A stretch of 64,000 bases of DNA from Sulfopaludibacter sp035606355. Lineage in GTDB: Bacteria; Acidobacteriota; Terriglobia; Bryobacterales; Bryobacteraceae. Location of the stretch: positions 1-64,000 of the forward strand of contig DATNFO010000051.1 in assembly GCA_035606355.1 (NCBI GenBank), written 5' to 3'. Under the pieces are notes generated by a model. It did no database searches and was not told the origin of the DNA. It worked only from the letters and a program-made list of their open reading frames with translations. The translations under genes were made by a program, and so were the position numbers. Within the stretch, counting starts at the first letter, position 1. Every line of letters starts with the position of its first letter. Below are positions 8,406 to 15,902 of the stretch, piece by piece.

Positions 8406-9001
8406 TCCACGCCTGGCCGCTGGTGCTTGAGGAATTGCCGGAATCCGCTCTTCCCCCGGCAACGAGCGGCGAGCGCGCCCGCGCGGCAAAACTGCGCGAT
8501 GCCGAACAGGCCGCGGTGTATCTCCGCAGTCGCCGGGCCTTGCGCGCCATCCTGCGCCGCCACACTTCCGCCCGGCTCACGTTCGCGGTTACTGAGAAAG
8601 GCAAACCGTACCTTCCCGGTGATCGCGAACTGCGCTTCAACCTCTCGCGATCGGGCGGCATGACGCTGATCGCCATGGCGCGCGGTATCGAAGTAGGCGC
8701 GGACATCGAGCGCATCCGCCCTTTGAACGATTATGCCGAGATTGCCGAACGATATTTCCCGGCGAGCGAAGCCGCGGGACTGCGCGAGGTTCCGATGGAT
8801 CAGCGGGAGCGCGAGTTCTTCCGCCGCTGGACGCGAATCGAAGCAGTGCTCAAAGCGCGCGGCGTAGGGCTATACGGTTTAGGCGTCGAGATCGACGACA
8901 ATTGGACAATAGCGGAGATTCCGGTGTGGCCGGAGTATGCGGCCGCGGTCGCGGCGCCCGGGCGCGGACTCCCCATCCAAGTGCACAGGTTCGAAGAATG
9001 A
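8402..9001 (+). CDS. 4'-phosphopantetheinyl transferase (Sfp type)
   Basis: About 199 residues. It contains the Sfp-superfamily blocks 'GKPYLPGDRELRFNLSRSGG', the metal-binding 'VGADIERIRP' and 'FFRRWTRIEAVLKARGVGL'. The usual WxxKEA motif reads W-T-R-I-E-A here, so the Lys is replaced by Ile while the Glu and the later Lys remain. It would convert the apo carrier domain of the FkbH-ACP protein to the holo form. The GTG at 8402 overlaps the stop of the thioesterase fusion (GTGA), and its own stop overlaps the next ATG (ATGA at 8998), so translation of the three genes is probably coupled. Starting at GTG removes about 30 upstream residues that overlap the thioesterase. Confidence 0.88.
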   Translation: MIHAWPLVLEELPESALPPATSGERARAAKLRDAEQAAVYLRSRRALRAILRRHTSARLTFAVTEKGKPYLPGDRELRFNLSRSGGMTLIAMARGIEVGADIERIRPLNDYAEIAERYFPASEAAGLREVPMDQREREFFRRWTRIEAVLKARGVGLYGLGVEIDDNWTIAEIPVWPEYAAAVAAPGRGLPIQVHRFEE

Positions 9002-9954
9002 AGATTACAGTTCTGGACGGCTACTGCCTGAATCCGGGCGATTTGACCTGGGATGATTTGACGAAGTTCGGCGAGGTGCAGGTTTTCGACCGCACGGATG
9101 CAGCCGAAGCTGCAGGGCGCGCGGCCGATGCGGACATCGTACTCACGAACAAGACTGCGCTAGGTTCCGATACTTTGCGGCAACTGCCCAAGCTGAAATA
9201 CATCGGCGTGCTGGCGACGGGATATAACGTCGTGGACGTCGCAGCGGCCAGGGAGCGCGGCATCGTGGTCAGCAACATCCCGATCTACGGCACCGCGAGT
9301 GTGGCGCAGTTCGTTTTCGCGCTGCTGCTGGAGCTGTGCCATCACGTCGGGCTCCATGCCGGGCTCGTGAAGTCGGGCGAATGGACTCGCAACCCGGATT
9401 GGAGCTTTTGGCGCTCGCCGCTGGTGGAACTGGCGGGGCGCACGATCGGCATCGTCGGCTTCGGGCGAATCGGCCGCGCGACGGCGCGCATTGCGGACGC
9501 TATGGGCATGCGCGTCATCGCCAACGACGCGTATCAGGGGGACGCTCCGCTCTACACGGGGTTCCGCTGGGCCACGCGCGAAGAGTTGTTCGCCGATGCA
9601 GACGTGATCAGCCTGCACGCTCCGCTGTTGCCGGAAACCCAGGGCATGGTCAACCGCGAATCGATTGCACGGATGAAGCCCGGCGTGTTCCTGATCAATA
9701 CATCGCGCGGTCCGCTGGTGGTGGATCGAGATTTGGCCGACGCGCTGAATGCCGGGCGCATCGCCGGCGCGGGACTCGACGTGCTTTCGCTGGAGCCTCC
9801 CGACGCTTCGAATCCGCTGCTGAATGCGAAGAATTGTCTGGTAACGCCCCATATGGCGTGGGCCACGCGCGAGGCTCGCACGCGGTTGATGCAGATGGCC
9901 GTGGAAAACGTCGCGGCGTTTGTGGCAGGCAAACCGCAGAACGTGATAGGTTGA
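8998..9954 (+). CDS. D-isomer-specific 2-hydroxyacid dehydrogenase (glycerate dehydrogenase-like)
   Basis: 318 residues with the family order: N-terminal flavodoxin-like half ('MKITVLDGYCLNPGD'), NAD-binding 'GIVGFGRIGRATARI' near residue 150, the active-site Arg in 'NTSRGPLVVD', the Glu region 'AGLDVLSLEPP' and the His in 'TPHMAWAT'. The closest known roles are hydroxypyruvate/glycerate interconversion. Because the FkbH protein is expected to load a glyceryl unit, a three-carbon hydroxyacid dehydrogenase in the same overlapping operon is suggestive of a linked substrate, but this is inference. The ATG at 8998 overlaps the previous stop. Last gene of the cluster; 34 nt separate it from the next gene. 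Confidence 0.88.
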   Translation: MKITVLDGYCLNPGDLTWDDLTKFGEVQVFDRTDAAEAAGRAADADIVLTNKTALGSDTLRQLPKLKYIGVLATGYNVVDVAAARERGIVVSNIPIYGTASVAQFVFALLLELCHHVGLHAGLVKSGEWTRNPDWSFWRSPLVELAGRTIGIVGFGRIGRATARIADAMGMRVIANDAYQGDAPLYTGFRWATREELFADADVISLHAPLLPETQGMVNRESIARMKPGVFLINTSRGPLVVDRDLADALNAGRIAGAGLDVLSLEPPDASNPLLNAKNCLVTPHMAWATREARTRLMQMAVENVAAFVAGKPQNVIG

Positions 9955-9988
9955 AAGTTAGCGCTAAATCACACTTCCGGAGCTTCTT

Positions 9989-11347
9989 ATGGATCGACGC
10001 AGTTTCTTGATGGGCTCGGCGGCTGCCCTGGGCGCGGCCCAGAGCGTTTTCGGCGCGGCGAACGACCGCGTTCGTGTGGCGTGCGTGGGTTTCCACGGCC
10101 GCGGGAAGGACCACATCAAAGGCTACAGCGGCCTGGAGAATGTGGAGATTGTGGCGCTGTGCGACATCGACGATTCCGTGATGGCGAAGGGCCTCGAGCA
10201 AGTGGCCGCCACGGGCAAGCCCAAGCCGCAGACATACAAAGACATCCGGAAGCTGCTCGAGGACAAGAATATCGACGCGGTGTCGATCGCTACGCCGAAT
10301 CACTGGCACACTCTGATGACCGTCTGGGCGTGCCAGGCCGGGAAGGACGTGTACGTCGAAAAGCCGTGCGCGCATAACCTGTTCGAAGCGAAGCAGATTG
10401 TTGCGGCGGCGCGGAAGTATAACCGGATGGTGCAGCAGGGCAGCCAGATCCGCTCGTCGGTGGCGGTTCAGGACGCTGTGCAGAAGATGCGCGACGGCTT
10501 CCTGGGCGACGTATATCTATCGCGAGGCCTGTGCTACAAGTGGCGCGACACGATCGGCCGCAAGCCCGTGCAGCCGGTGCCCGCGGGAGTCGATTACGAT
10601 CTCTGGACCGGTCCTTCGCCGATGCATCAGTTCACGATGAATCGCTTCCACTACAACTGGCATTGGTTCTGGGACACGGGCAATGGCGATCTTGGCAATC
10701 AGGGCATTCATCAGGTGGATATCGCGCGTTGGGGTCTGGGAGTGAAGTTCCCGGTGAAGGCGACGGCCATCGGCGGTCACTTTATGTTCGACGACGATCA
10801 GGAAACGCCGAACACTCTGAACTGCGCGTTCGAATTCAACGACAACGGGAAGCGCAAGATGATGGAGTTCGAGGTGCGACACTGGATCAGCAATCACGAA
10901 TCCACGATCGGCGTGCCGAGGATGGCGGCTGCCGCGCCGGCCGGCGATGCCGCTGAATCGGGTGGAACGGTGAAGGCAAGAAGGCAGCCGGATACCATCG
11001 GCGACGAGTTCTACGGGAGCAAGGGCTATCTCACCGTGGATAGCTACAGTTCTTACAAGACTTTCATGGGCCCTGAGCAGGAGCCGGGGCCGGCGATGAA
11101 CAAGGGCGGTAATCATTACGCCAACTTCCTGGATGCCGTGCGCACGCGCAAGCGCGAGACCCTGAACGCGGAAGTGGAAGAGGGCGCGGCCAGCACAGTG
11201 CTTGTGCATCTTGCGAATATCTCGTACCGGGTAGGCCGGACCATCAACTTCGACCCCGCGACGCAGACGATTGTCGGGGACGCCGAGGCAAGCAAGCTCG
11301 CGACGCGGATCTATCGCAAACCGTTTGTCGTGCCCGAAAAGGTGTAG
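9989..11347 (+). CDS. Gfo/Idh/MocA-family oxidoreductase with Tat signal
   Basis: 452 residues. The N-terminus 'MDRRSFLMGSAAALGAAQ' is a twin-arginine-type signal (RRSFLMG), so the protein is probably exported folded with its NAD(P) cofactor. The Rossmann start 'VRVACVGFHGRGKDHIKG' and the family motif 'DVYVEKPCAHN' (EKP lysine) follow, then a C-terminal alpha/beta domain with 'HWFWDTGNGDLGNQGIHQVD'. Members act on sugars, inositols or related polyols. The gene stands alone between the biosynthetic cluster and the PadR gene. Substrate is not deducible. Start chosen at the ATG that gives the Tat signal. Confidence 0.92.
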   Translation: MDRRSFLMGSAAALGAAQSVFGAANDRVRVACVGFHGRGKDHIKGYSGLENVEIVALCDIDDSVMAKGLEQVAATGKPKPQTYKDIRKLLEDKNIDAVSIATPNHWHTLMTVWACQAGKDVYVEKPCAHNLFEAKQIVAAARKYNRMVQQGSQIRSSVAVQDAVQKMRDGFLGDVYLSRGLCYKWRDTIGRKPVQPVPAGVDYDLWTGPSPMHQFTMNRFHYNWHWFWDTGNGDLGNQGIHQVDIARWGLGVKFPVKATAIGGHFMFDDDQETPNTLNCAFEFNDNGKRKMMEFEVRHWISNHESTIGVPRMAAAAPAGDAAESGGTVKARRQPDTIGDEFYGSKGYLTVDSYSSYKTFMGPEQEPGPAMNKGGNHYANFLDAVRTRKRETLNAEVEEGAASTVLVHLANISYRVGRTINFDPATQTIVGDAEASKLATRIYRKPFVVPEKV

Positions 11348-11349
11348 GT

Positions 11350-11374
11350 ACCGGCCGGTCTCCAGACCGGTCGC
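11350..11374. repeat. Perfect short hairpin after the oxidoreductase gene
   Basis: CCGGTCTCCAGACCGG forms a 7-bp stem with a 2-nt loop 7 nt after the TAG, with extra GC-rich flanks. No T-run follows, so it is not a standard intrinsic terminator. It could protect the 3' end of the mRNA or belong to a palindromic repeat type. Confidence 0.4.
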
Positions 11375-11433
11375 AAAACTGAGCACTTCGGGCGAGCGAA
11401 GCGAGACCGCGAGCCTTTCCGTAACTACTTCGC

Positions 11434-11461
11434 TTGACATTATATCGCGAGGCATTATAAT
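11434..11461 (+). promoter_or_regulatory. Consensus sigma70-type promoter of the PadR gene
   Basis: TTGACA at 11434-11439 and TATAAT at 11456-11461 are both perfect consensus boxes with a 16-bp spacer. The ATG follows 6 nt after the -10 box, so transcription should start at or next to the start codon (leaderless mRNA). The spacer contains TATATCGCGA, a palindrome-rich sequence that could be an operator for PadR autoregulation (inference). Confidence 0.8.
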
Positions 11462-11467
11462 TGCGGA

Positions 11468-11809
11468 ATGAGTTCCGAATACGAGACTCTTTCACCGCAA
11501 GTCTTCCATATCCTTGTGTCTTTGGCCAGTGGCGACCTGCACGGCTACGCGATCATGCAGGAGGTCTCCGAGCGCTCGGGCGGGAAACTACGCTTGAGCC
11601 CGGGGACGCTGTACGGATCCATCAAGCGGATGCTGGAGCAGGGTCTGATCGTCGAACTGCGCCCCGGGCAGCGGCCCGCCGATGATGACGAGCGGCGCCG
11701 GTATTATCGACTGACGCCGTTGGGCCGCAAAGCAGCTAAGGCCGAAGCGGCGCGGCTCGCCGAAAGTCTTGCACATGCGAGGGCGTATGGCCTGGCGCCC
11801 GAGCTTTAG
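11468..11809 (+). CDS. PadR-family transcriptional regulator
   Basis: 113 residues with the PadR winged-helix: 'SPQVFHILVSLASGDLHGYAIMQEV', recognition region 'LSPGTLYGSIKRMLEQGLIVE' and the wing 'RRRYYRLTPLGRKAAKAE'. PadR regulators are commonly paired with ADOP permeases in Acidobacteria; the next gene is one and overlaps this gene by 23 nt. It probably controls this pair from the promoter at 11434-11461. No ribosome-binding site is seen, in keeping with a leaderless transcript. Confidence 0.93.
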   Translation: MSSEYETLSPQVFHILVSLASGDLHGYAIMQEVSERSGGKLRLSPGTLYGSIKRMLEQGLIVELRPGQRPADDDERRRYYRLTPLGRKAAKAEAARLAESLAHARAYGLAPEL

Positions 11810-14381
11810 TCTCTATCGTCTGCTGCTGCGCGCTTATCCCGCGGAATTCCGCGAGGAGTACGGCGCGGAGATGGAAGATGTCTTCGCCGTCCGCGCACGG
11901 CAGGAGAACCGTCTGCGGCTTTGGGCGGAAGTAATTGCCGATGCCGCCGCCACCGCCCCCCGCGAACATTTCGCCATCTTGCGCGCGGATGTGAAGCACG
12001 CAGCCCGCATGTTCGCGCGATCGCCGTGGTTCGTAGCAACGGCCGTATTGGCGTTGGCCCTCGGAGTGGGTTCGGCGACCGCGATCTTTAGCCTAGTCAA
12101 CGCGGTGCTGCTGCGCGATCTGCCGTATGGCAATCCCCGCGAGTTAGTCTACCTGTGGACGCCGCTTCCACGCTATAGCGGCGTTCCGAAGGAGCTTTCG
12201 CCGGACTTTGCAGACGTGGGCGCATGGCAGACGATGAGCCGCTCCTTCAGCGGGATCACGGCGCTGCTGCAGCGCGAACAGGCCGTGAACACCGGAGGAG
12301 AGAACGTGCAGGTTGCGGTGGCTCTGGTGCTCGGTAACTTTTTTGAGGTGCTGCAATCGCAAGCGCAAACGGGCCGCACGATTGTGCCGGCGGACGACAG
12401 TCCGTCGGCGGAGAGAGTCGCGGTGATCAGCGCCGCGTTCTGGCGCGCGGCGTTTCATGGCGATCCGGCGGTGCTCGGCCGGAATATGGACCTGAACGGG
12501 CGCAAGTACCGCGTGGTGGGTGTCATGCCGGAGTCGTTTGCCTTTCCACATTCGACCGATTTTCCCTACGCGGAAGCGAAGATCCGGCGGACCGAGGTGT
12601 GGGTGCCGGCGGCCTTCACTCCGCGGCAGTTGCAGGACCGGCTGCTTTCGACGAGCGCGGCCATCGGACGGCTCCGGCCGGGGGTGTCGCTGCGGCGCGC
12701 GCAGCAGGAACTCATGGCCGTCGAGAGCCGTCTGGACGTGCTGAATTCGCCGGAGATGCGCGGCATGCAGGCGTACGTGACGGGATTTGTGGAATCCGCC
12801 GCCGGTCCGGTGCGCCCGCTCATGCGCCTGCTGGAAGGCGCCGTGCTGCTCGTGCTTCTCATCGCGTGCGGCAACGTGGCGAATCTATTGCTGGCGCGCG
12901 GCGTCGAGCGCGTCCACGAGATGGGAGTGCGAACCGCGATGGGAGCGCCTCGCTCGCGACTGATGCGTCAGTTGTTGACGGAGGCGCTGCTGCTTGCGGT
13001 GGCGGGCGGAACGGCTGGGCTGGTATTGGGCGCCGCGATCGTGCGCTTACTGGCGAGACTCAATCCCGGTGACATCCCGCGCTTCGACGAAGTGTCTATA
13101 GATGGGCGCGTTGCGCTCTTTGCGTTTGCCGTCTCGGTGGTAACCGGGCTGCTGTTTGGGTCGCTACCTGCTTTGGCGTCGTCGCGCGTGCGGGTGAATG
13201 GCCTGTTGCGGCAAGGCGGCCGCGGAGTTACCGGCAGTTGGGCCGTGGCGCGGCGCGCGTTGATCGTCGGAGATATTGCGCTGGCTGTGGCGCTGCTCGC
13301 CGGCGCGGGGCTGTTACTGCGCAGCTACGGGGCGGTGCAGCGGCAGGAGAACGGATTCGCGCCTTCCACCCTGACCATGTCCGTGGCGCGCGACCGTCGC
13401 GGCAGGACGTCGCAGCAGGATGCGGAGATGCGCCGGCGGATCGTAGAGAAGGTCGCCGCGCTGCCCGGTGTGGCCGCGGCCGGAGTCACCACGCAATTGC
13501 CGCTGGGAAGTCACGAGAGCGTGACCACATTTCGCGTAGATGGCTACGACAACCGGCCCGGGCAGACGGTGGCGATCCGTTCCGTGAACGGCGATTACTT
13601 TCGCGCGATGGATATCCGCCTGCTTTCAGGGCGCTATCTCGAACCGGCGGATGAGGGCTCGCCGCCGCATCATGTGGTCGTCAGTGAGAGCTTCGAGCGC
13701 AGATTCTTCAAAGGCAAAAGCGCGGTCGGTGGGCGCTTCCAGACCTCGGCGGAAGAATGGACGACAATCGCCGGCGTCGTGGCCGACGTGCGGCAGAAGG
13801 CGGAGCGGCCGCCTGACCCGACGGTCTACGTTGCAGGGTGGAATGGCGGAGTGCTGGCCATTCGCGGTTCCCTCCCGCCGGAGAGGATGATGGCGGCGGT
13901 GCGTCGAGTAGTCGGACAGGTGGACGCGGCGGCCGTGCTCACCGATGTGCGCACGATGCGGGAGCGCATGAGCGAGGCGGAATCGCGCCGTCGTTTTCAG
14001 ACGACTCTGCTGGCGGGCTTCGCAGGGATCGCGGTGCTGCTGGCGCTGGTCGGTGTGTACGGGCTGCTGGCGTATTCGGTGCGGCAGCGGACCGCGGAGA
14101 TCGGAGTGCGCATGGCGCTGGGCGCGGGCCGGCGGGCGCTCCTTTCGATGGTGTTGGGCGAAGGGCTGCTACTCACAGGCGCGGGCCTGGCGATCGGGTT
14201 AGCTGTGGCTGCGGGCATGAGCCGGCTGGTGGAGTCGCTGCTCTACGGTGTAAGGCCGCACGATGCGGTGACATTCGCGGCTGTGCCGGTGCTGATGGCG
14301 GGCGCCGCCTTAGCGGCATGCATCGTTCCGGCATGGCGAGCGGCGAATATCGATCCCATGCGCGCATTGCGCCAGCAATAA
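11787..14381 (+). CDS. ADOP-family ABC transporter permease
   Basis: 864 residues from ATG 11787. An extra N-terminal cytoplasmic extension ('YRLLLRAYPAEFREEYGAEME') typical of PadR-linked ADOPs comes before 'HAARMFARSPWFVATAVLALALG', the first periplasmic domain, an FtsX block ('LLIACGNVANLLLARGVER'), a second periplasmic domain and the last FtsX block ending 'PAWRAANIDPMRALRQQ'. It overlaps the 3' end of the PadR gene in another frame. In-frame TTG 11769 and ATG 11775 are alternative starts. A DevR/PadR-controlled efflux role is common for the family, but the substrate and the ATPase partner are not seen here. Confidence 0.9.
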   Translation: MAWRPSFSLYRLLLRAYPAEFREEYGAEMEDVFAVRARQENRLRLWAEVIADAAATAPREHFAILRADVKHAARMFARSPWFVATAVLALALGVGSATAIFSLVNAVLLRDLPYGNPRELVYLWTPLPRYSGVPKELSPDFADVGAWQTMSRSFSGITALLQREQAVNTGGENVQVAVALVLGNFFEVLQSQAQTGRTIVPADDSPSAERVAVISAAFWRAAFHGDPAVLGRNMDLNGRKYRVVGVMPESFAFPHSTDFPYAEAKIRRTEVWVPAAFTPRQLQDRLLSTSAAIGRLRPGVSLRRAQQELMAVESRLDVLNSPEMRGMQAYVTGFVESAAGPVRPLMRLLEGAVLLVLLIACGNVANLLLARGVERVHEMGVRTAMGAPRSRLMRQLLTEALLLAVAGGTAGLVLGAAIVRLLARLNPGDIPRFDEVSIDGRVALFAFAVSVVTGLLFGSLPALASSRVRVNGLLRQGGRGVTGSWAVARRALIVGDIALAVALLAGAGLLLRSYGAVQRQENGFAPSTLTMSVARDRRGRTSQQDAEMRRRIVEKVAALPGVAAAGVTTQLPLGSHESVTTFRVDGYDNRPGQTVAIRSVNGDYFRAMDIRLLSGRYLEPADEGSPPHHVVVSESFERRFFKGKSAVGGRFQTSAEEWTTIAGVVADVRQKAERPPDPTVYVAGWNGGVLAIRGSLPPERMMAAVRRVVGQVDAAAVLTDVRTMRERMSEAESRRRFQTTLLAGFAGIAVLLALVGVYGLLAYSVRQRTAEIGVRMALGAGRRALLSMVLGEGLLLTGAGLAIGLAVAAGMSRLVESLLYGVRPHDAVTFAAVPVLMAGAALAACIVPAWRAANIDPMRALRQQ

Positions 14382-14388
14382 TGGAGGC

Positions 14389-15117
14389 ATGTCCCTCGCC
14401 AGGTGGTTCACGCTAGCGTTTGCGGTTGCGCTCGTCGGCGTGGTGGTGTGGACGTGGCGGGATGTCGCGGTAAAGCCGAAGTCGCCGGTGTCTAAGGTCA
14501 CCATAGGGCGGCACGATGGCGTCTATTTTTCGGATGGCGCAAAGGCATCCGATGCTCTGGCGCTGGGCCGTGCGCTGCAGGAGTGTGGCTACTTCACAGA
14601 TAAAGGCGCGGTGGTGATGCTCTCGCGCGGCGACGACGGCTCCATCGTTTCGTTTGTGCTCGGCGCCGGCGCATGGGACGATCCGAAGGCCATCGCGGCG
14701 CTGGAGCAGATTGGTCGAGTGATTGCGCCGGCGATCGGCGGTTATCCCGTCGTGCTGCACCTGGTGGATGCCAGATGGATGGGACATAAGTCGCTGCTGG
14801 TCGGCAAGCTCATGGTGGGGGCTCACGACGCCGTGTATTATTTCGGGGGCGCTACGGAGGGCAATGCCGTGGCGCTCGGCGGCGCACTTCGGAAAGTGGG
14901 CTACCTGGCCGACACCGGCAGCACAGTGGCAATTTGGAAAGACGGCGAGACGGCTCTCGGGTTCGTGGTTACGGACGGTGTGTGGGCGCGGCAGGATGCG
15001 GTGAACGGCTTCGAGCGGCTGGCGCGCGCGGTTGCTCCGTCCGTCGGCGGACTTCCGGTTCGTATGCGGCTGCTGAGTGGAGCGATGGAGATTAAGGACG
15101 AAGTTGAAGTTCGCTGA
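14389..15117 (+). CDS. Membrane-anchored protein of two tandem repeats, function unknown
   Basis: 242 residues. One N-terminal transmembrane or signal helix ('WFTLAFAVALVGVVVWTW') is followed by two copies of a roughly 90-residue domain. Copy one contains 'GRHDGVYFSDGA', 'ALQECGYFTDKGAVVML' and 'IAPAIGGYPVVLHLVDA'; copy two contains 'GAHDAVYYFGGA', 'ALRKVGYLADTGSTVAI' and 'VAPSVGGLPVRMRLLSG'. GGAGG lies 3 nt before the ATG. It follows the ADOP gene by 8 nt and is probably co-transcribed with it. I do not recognise the family; the repeats imply an extracytoplasmic binding or structural role, without further support. Confidence 0.75.
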   Translation: MSLARWFTLAFAVALVGVVVWTWRDVAVKPKSPVSKVTIGRHDGVYFSDGAKASDALALGRALQECGYFTDKGAVVMLSRGDDGSIVSFVLGAGAWDDPKAIAALEQIGRVIAPAIGGYPVVLHLVDARWMGHKSLLVGKLMVGAHDAVYYFGGATEGNAVALGGALRKVGYLADTGSTVAIWKDGETALGFVVTDGVWARQDAVNGFERLARAVAPSVGGLPVRMRLLSGAMEIKDEVEVR

Positions 15118-15183
15118 AGGAGGCGATGCTTACTTCCTTCGCTGCTTGCAGTAGGGAGCGCAATACGGTAAGTGTAGACCGTC

Positions 15184-15678
15184 TTGGTCCAACATCTCCT
15201 GGAAGGTCACGCGTTTCTCGCCGGTTTGAGCGCGTCCCAAATTCAGAAGCTGGCCCCGCTTGCTTGCGAGGTGAGCTTCTCGGAAAACGAGTTCGTTCTT
15301 CACGCGGGACAGCAATCGAGGCACTTCTACCTGATGCTCACCGGAAGTGTGTGCGTGGAAGTGAGGGGGCGCGGCTATACCGTGATGGTTCAGGCCGTGG
15401 GTCCCGGCGAGGCGATGGGCTGGAGCGCGTTTCTGGACGGGCACGAGACGTTATTCCAGGTGCGTGCAAGGGAAAAGAGCACTGCGCTTTGTCTGGATCG
15501 CGACCGGCTGCGCGCATTGTTGGCGAGCGATGAGGCTTTAGCGGCGGAGTTGCTGCGGCGTGTGCTCGAAGTGGCGGCGGTGCGGATGCAGGCGACCGAG
15601 TCGGCGCTCGGCGAGATGATCGGCGTGAAGCCGCGGGGAGAACTGGGCACGCAGATGAATGCAGATGAACGCGGATGA
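15184..15678 (+). CDS. Cyclic nucleotide-binding domain protein
   Basis: About 164 residues. It matches the cNMP-binding beta-roll of Crp/Fnr proteins ('FLAGLSASQIQKLAPLACEVSF', 'FVLHAGQQSRHFYLMLTGSVCV', 'PGEAMGWSAFL'), and ends with an alpha-helical segment ('ALAAELLRRVLEVAAVRMQ') but no helix-turn-helix, so it is probably a sensor or adaptor rather than a transcription factor. The start is uncertain: TTG 15184 is the first possible codon after an in-frame stop. The last ~15 codons ('GELGTQMNADERG') run into a dispersed repeat, so the natural C-terminus may have been replaced by repeat sequence. Confidence 0.72.
   Translation: MVQHLLEGHAFLAGLSASQIQKLAPLACEVSFSENEFVLHAGQQSRHFYLMLTGSVCVEVRGRGYTVMVQAVGPGEAMGWSAFLDGHETLFQVRAREKSTALCLDRDRLRALLASDEALAAELLRRVLEVAAVRMQATESALGEMIGVKPRGELGTQMNADERG
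15648..15676. repeat. Short dispersed repeat (ACGCAGATGAACGCGGAT type)
   Basis: The sequence GCAGATGAA is repeated and continues CGCGGATGA. A second copy (GGGACGCAGATGAACGCGGA) lies at 50384-50403, next to another disturbed gene 3' end. Here it supplies the last codons and the stop of the cNMP-binding protein. Confidence 0.6.
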
Positions 15679-15683
15679 CAATG

Positions 15684-15893
15684 GTATGCGCCGGGCTCCT
15701 GCCCGGTCCCAAATCCGCGCGGAGCGCGGAGGCGGGGAAGGCGCAACTCGCCCGGCCATAGGGCGGCGCGCCCGCCGCGCGGTTGCGGGGAACGCAACTC
15801 GCTTCCCCGCTATGCGCGGGTGGCTTCCGCAATATGCGGACGGGCTTCCGCGCTACGCGCGGATTGGGGACCGGGCAGGAGCCCGGCGTATAC
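15684..15893. mobile_element. Palindromic MITE-like element with 37-bp inverted ends
   Basis: The left end (15684-15720) and the reverse complement of the right end (15857-15893) match at 35 of 37 positions; both contain CCGGGCTCCTGCCCGGTCCC. The ~136-bp interior is GC-rich and consists of small palindromes such as CGCTATGCGCGG and GCTTCCGCGCTACGCGC. No coding potential. The element fills the gap between the convergent cNMP-binding and HpnB-like genes, ending 9 nt before the HpnB-like stop codon. Confidence 0.75.
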
Positions 15894-15902
15894 TGTGCGG
15901 CA

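Noticed and set aside
15130..15444. Minus-strand frame ending 'CAPYCKQRRK' that looked like a Cys motif
   Set aside because: It is antisense to the cNMP-binding domain, whose motifs are clear, and has no other domain features.
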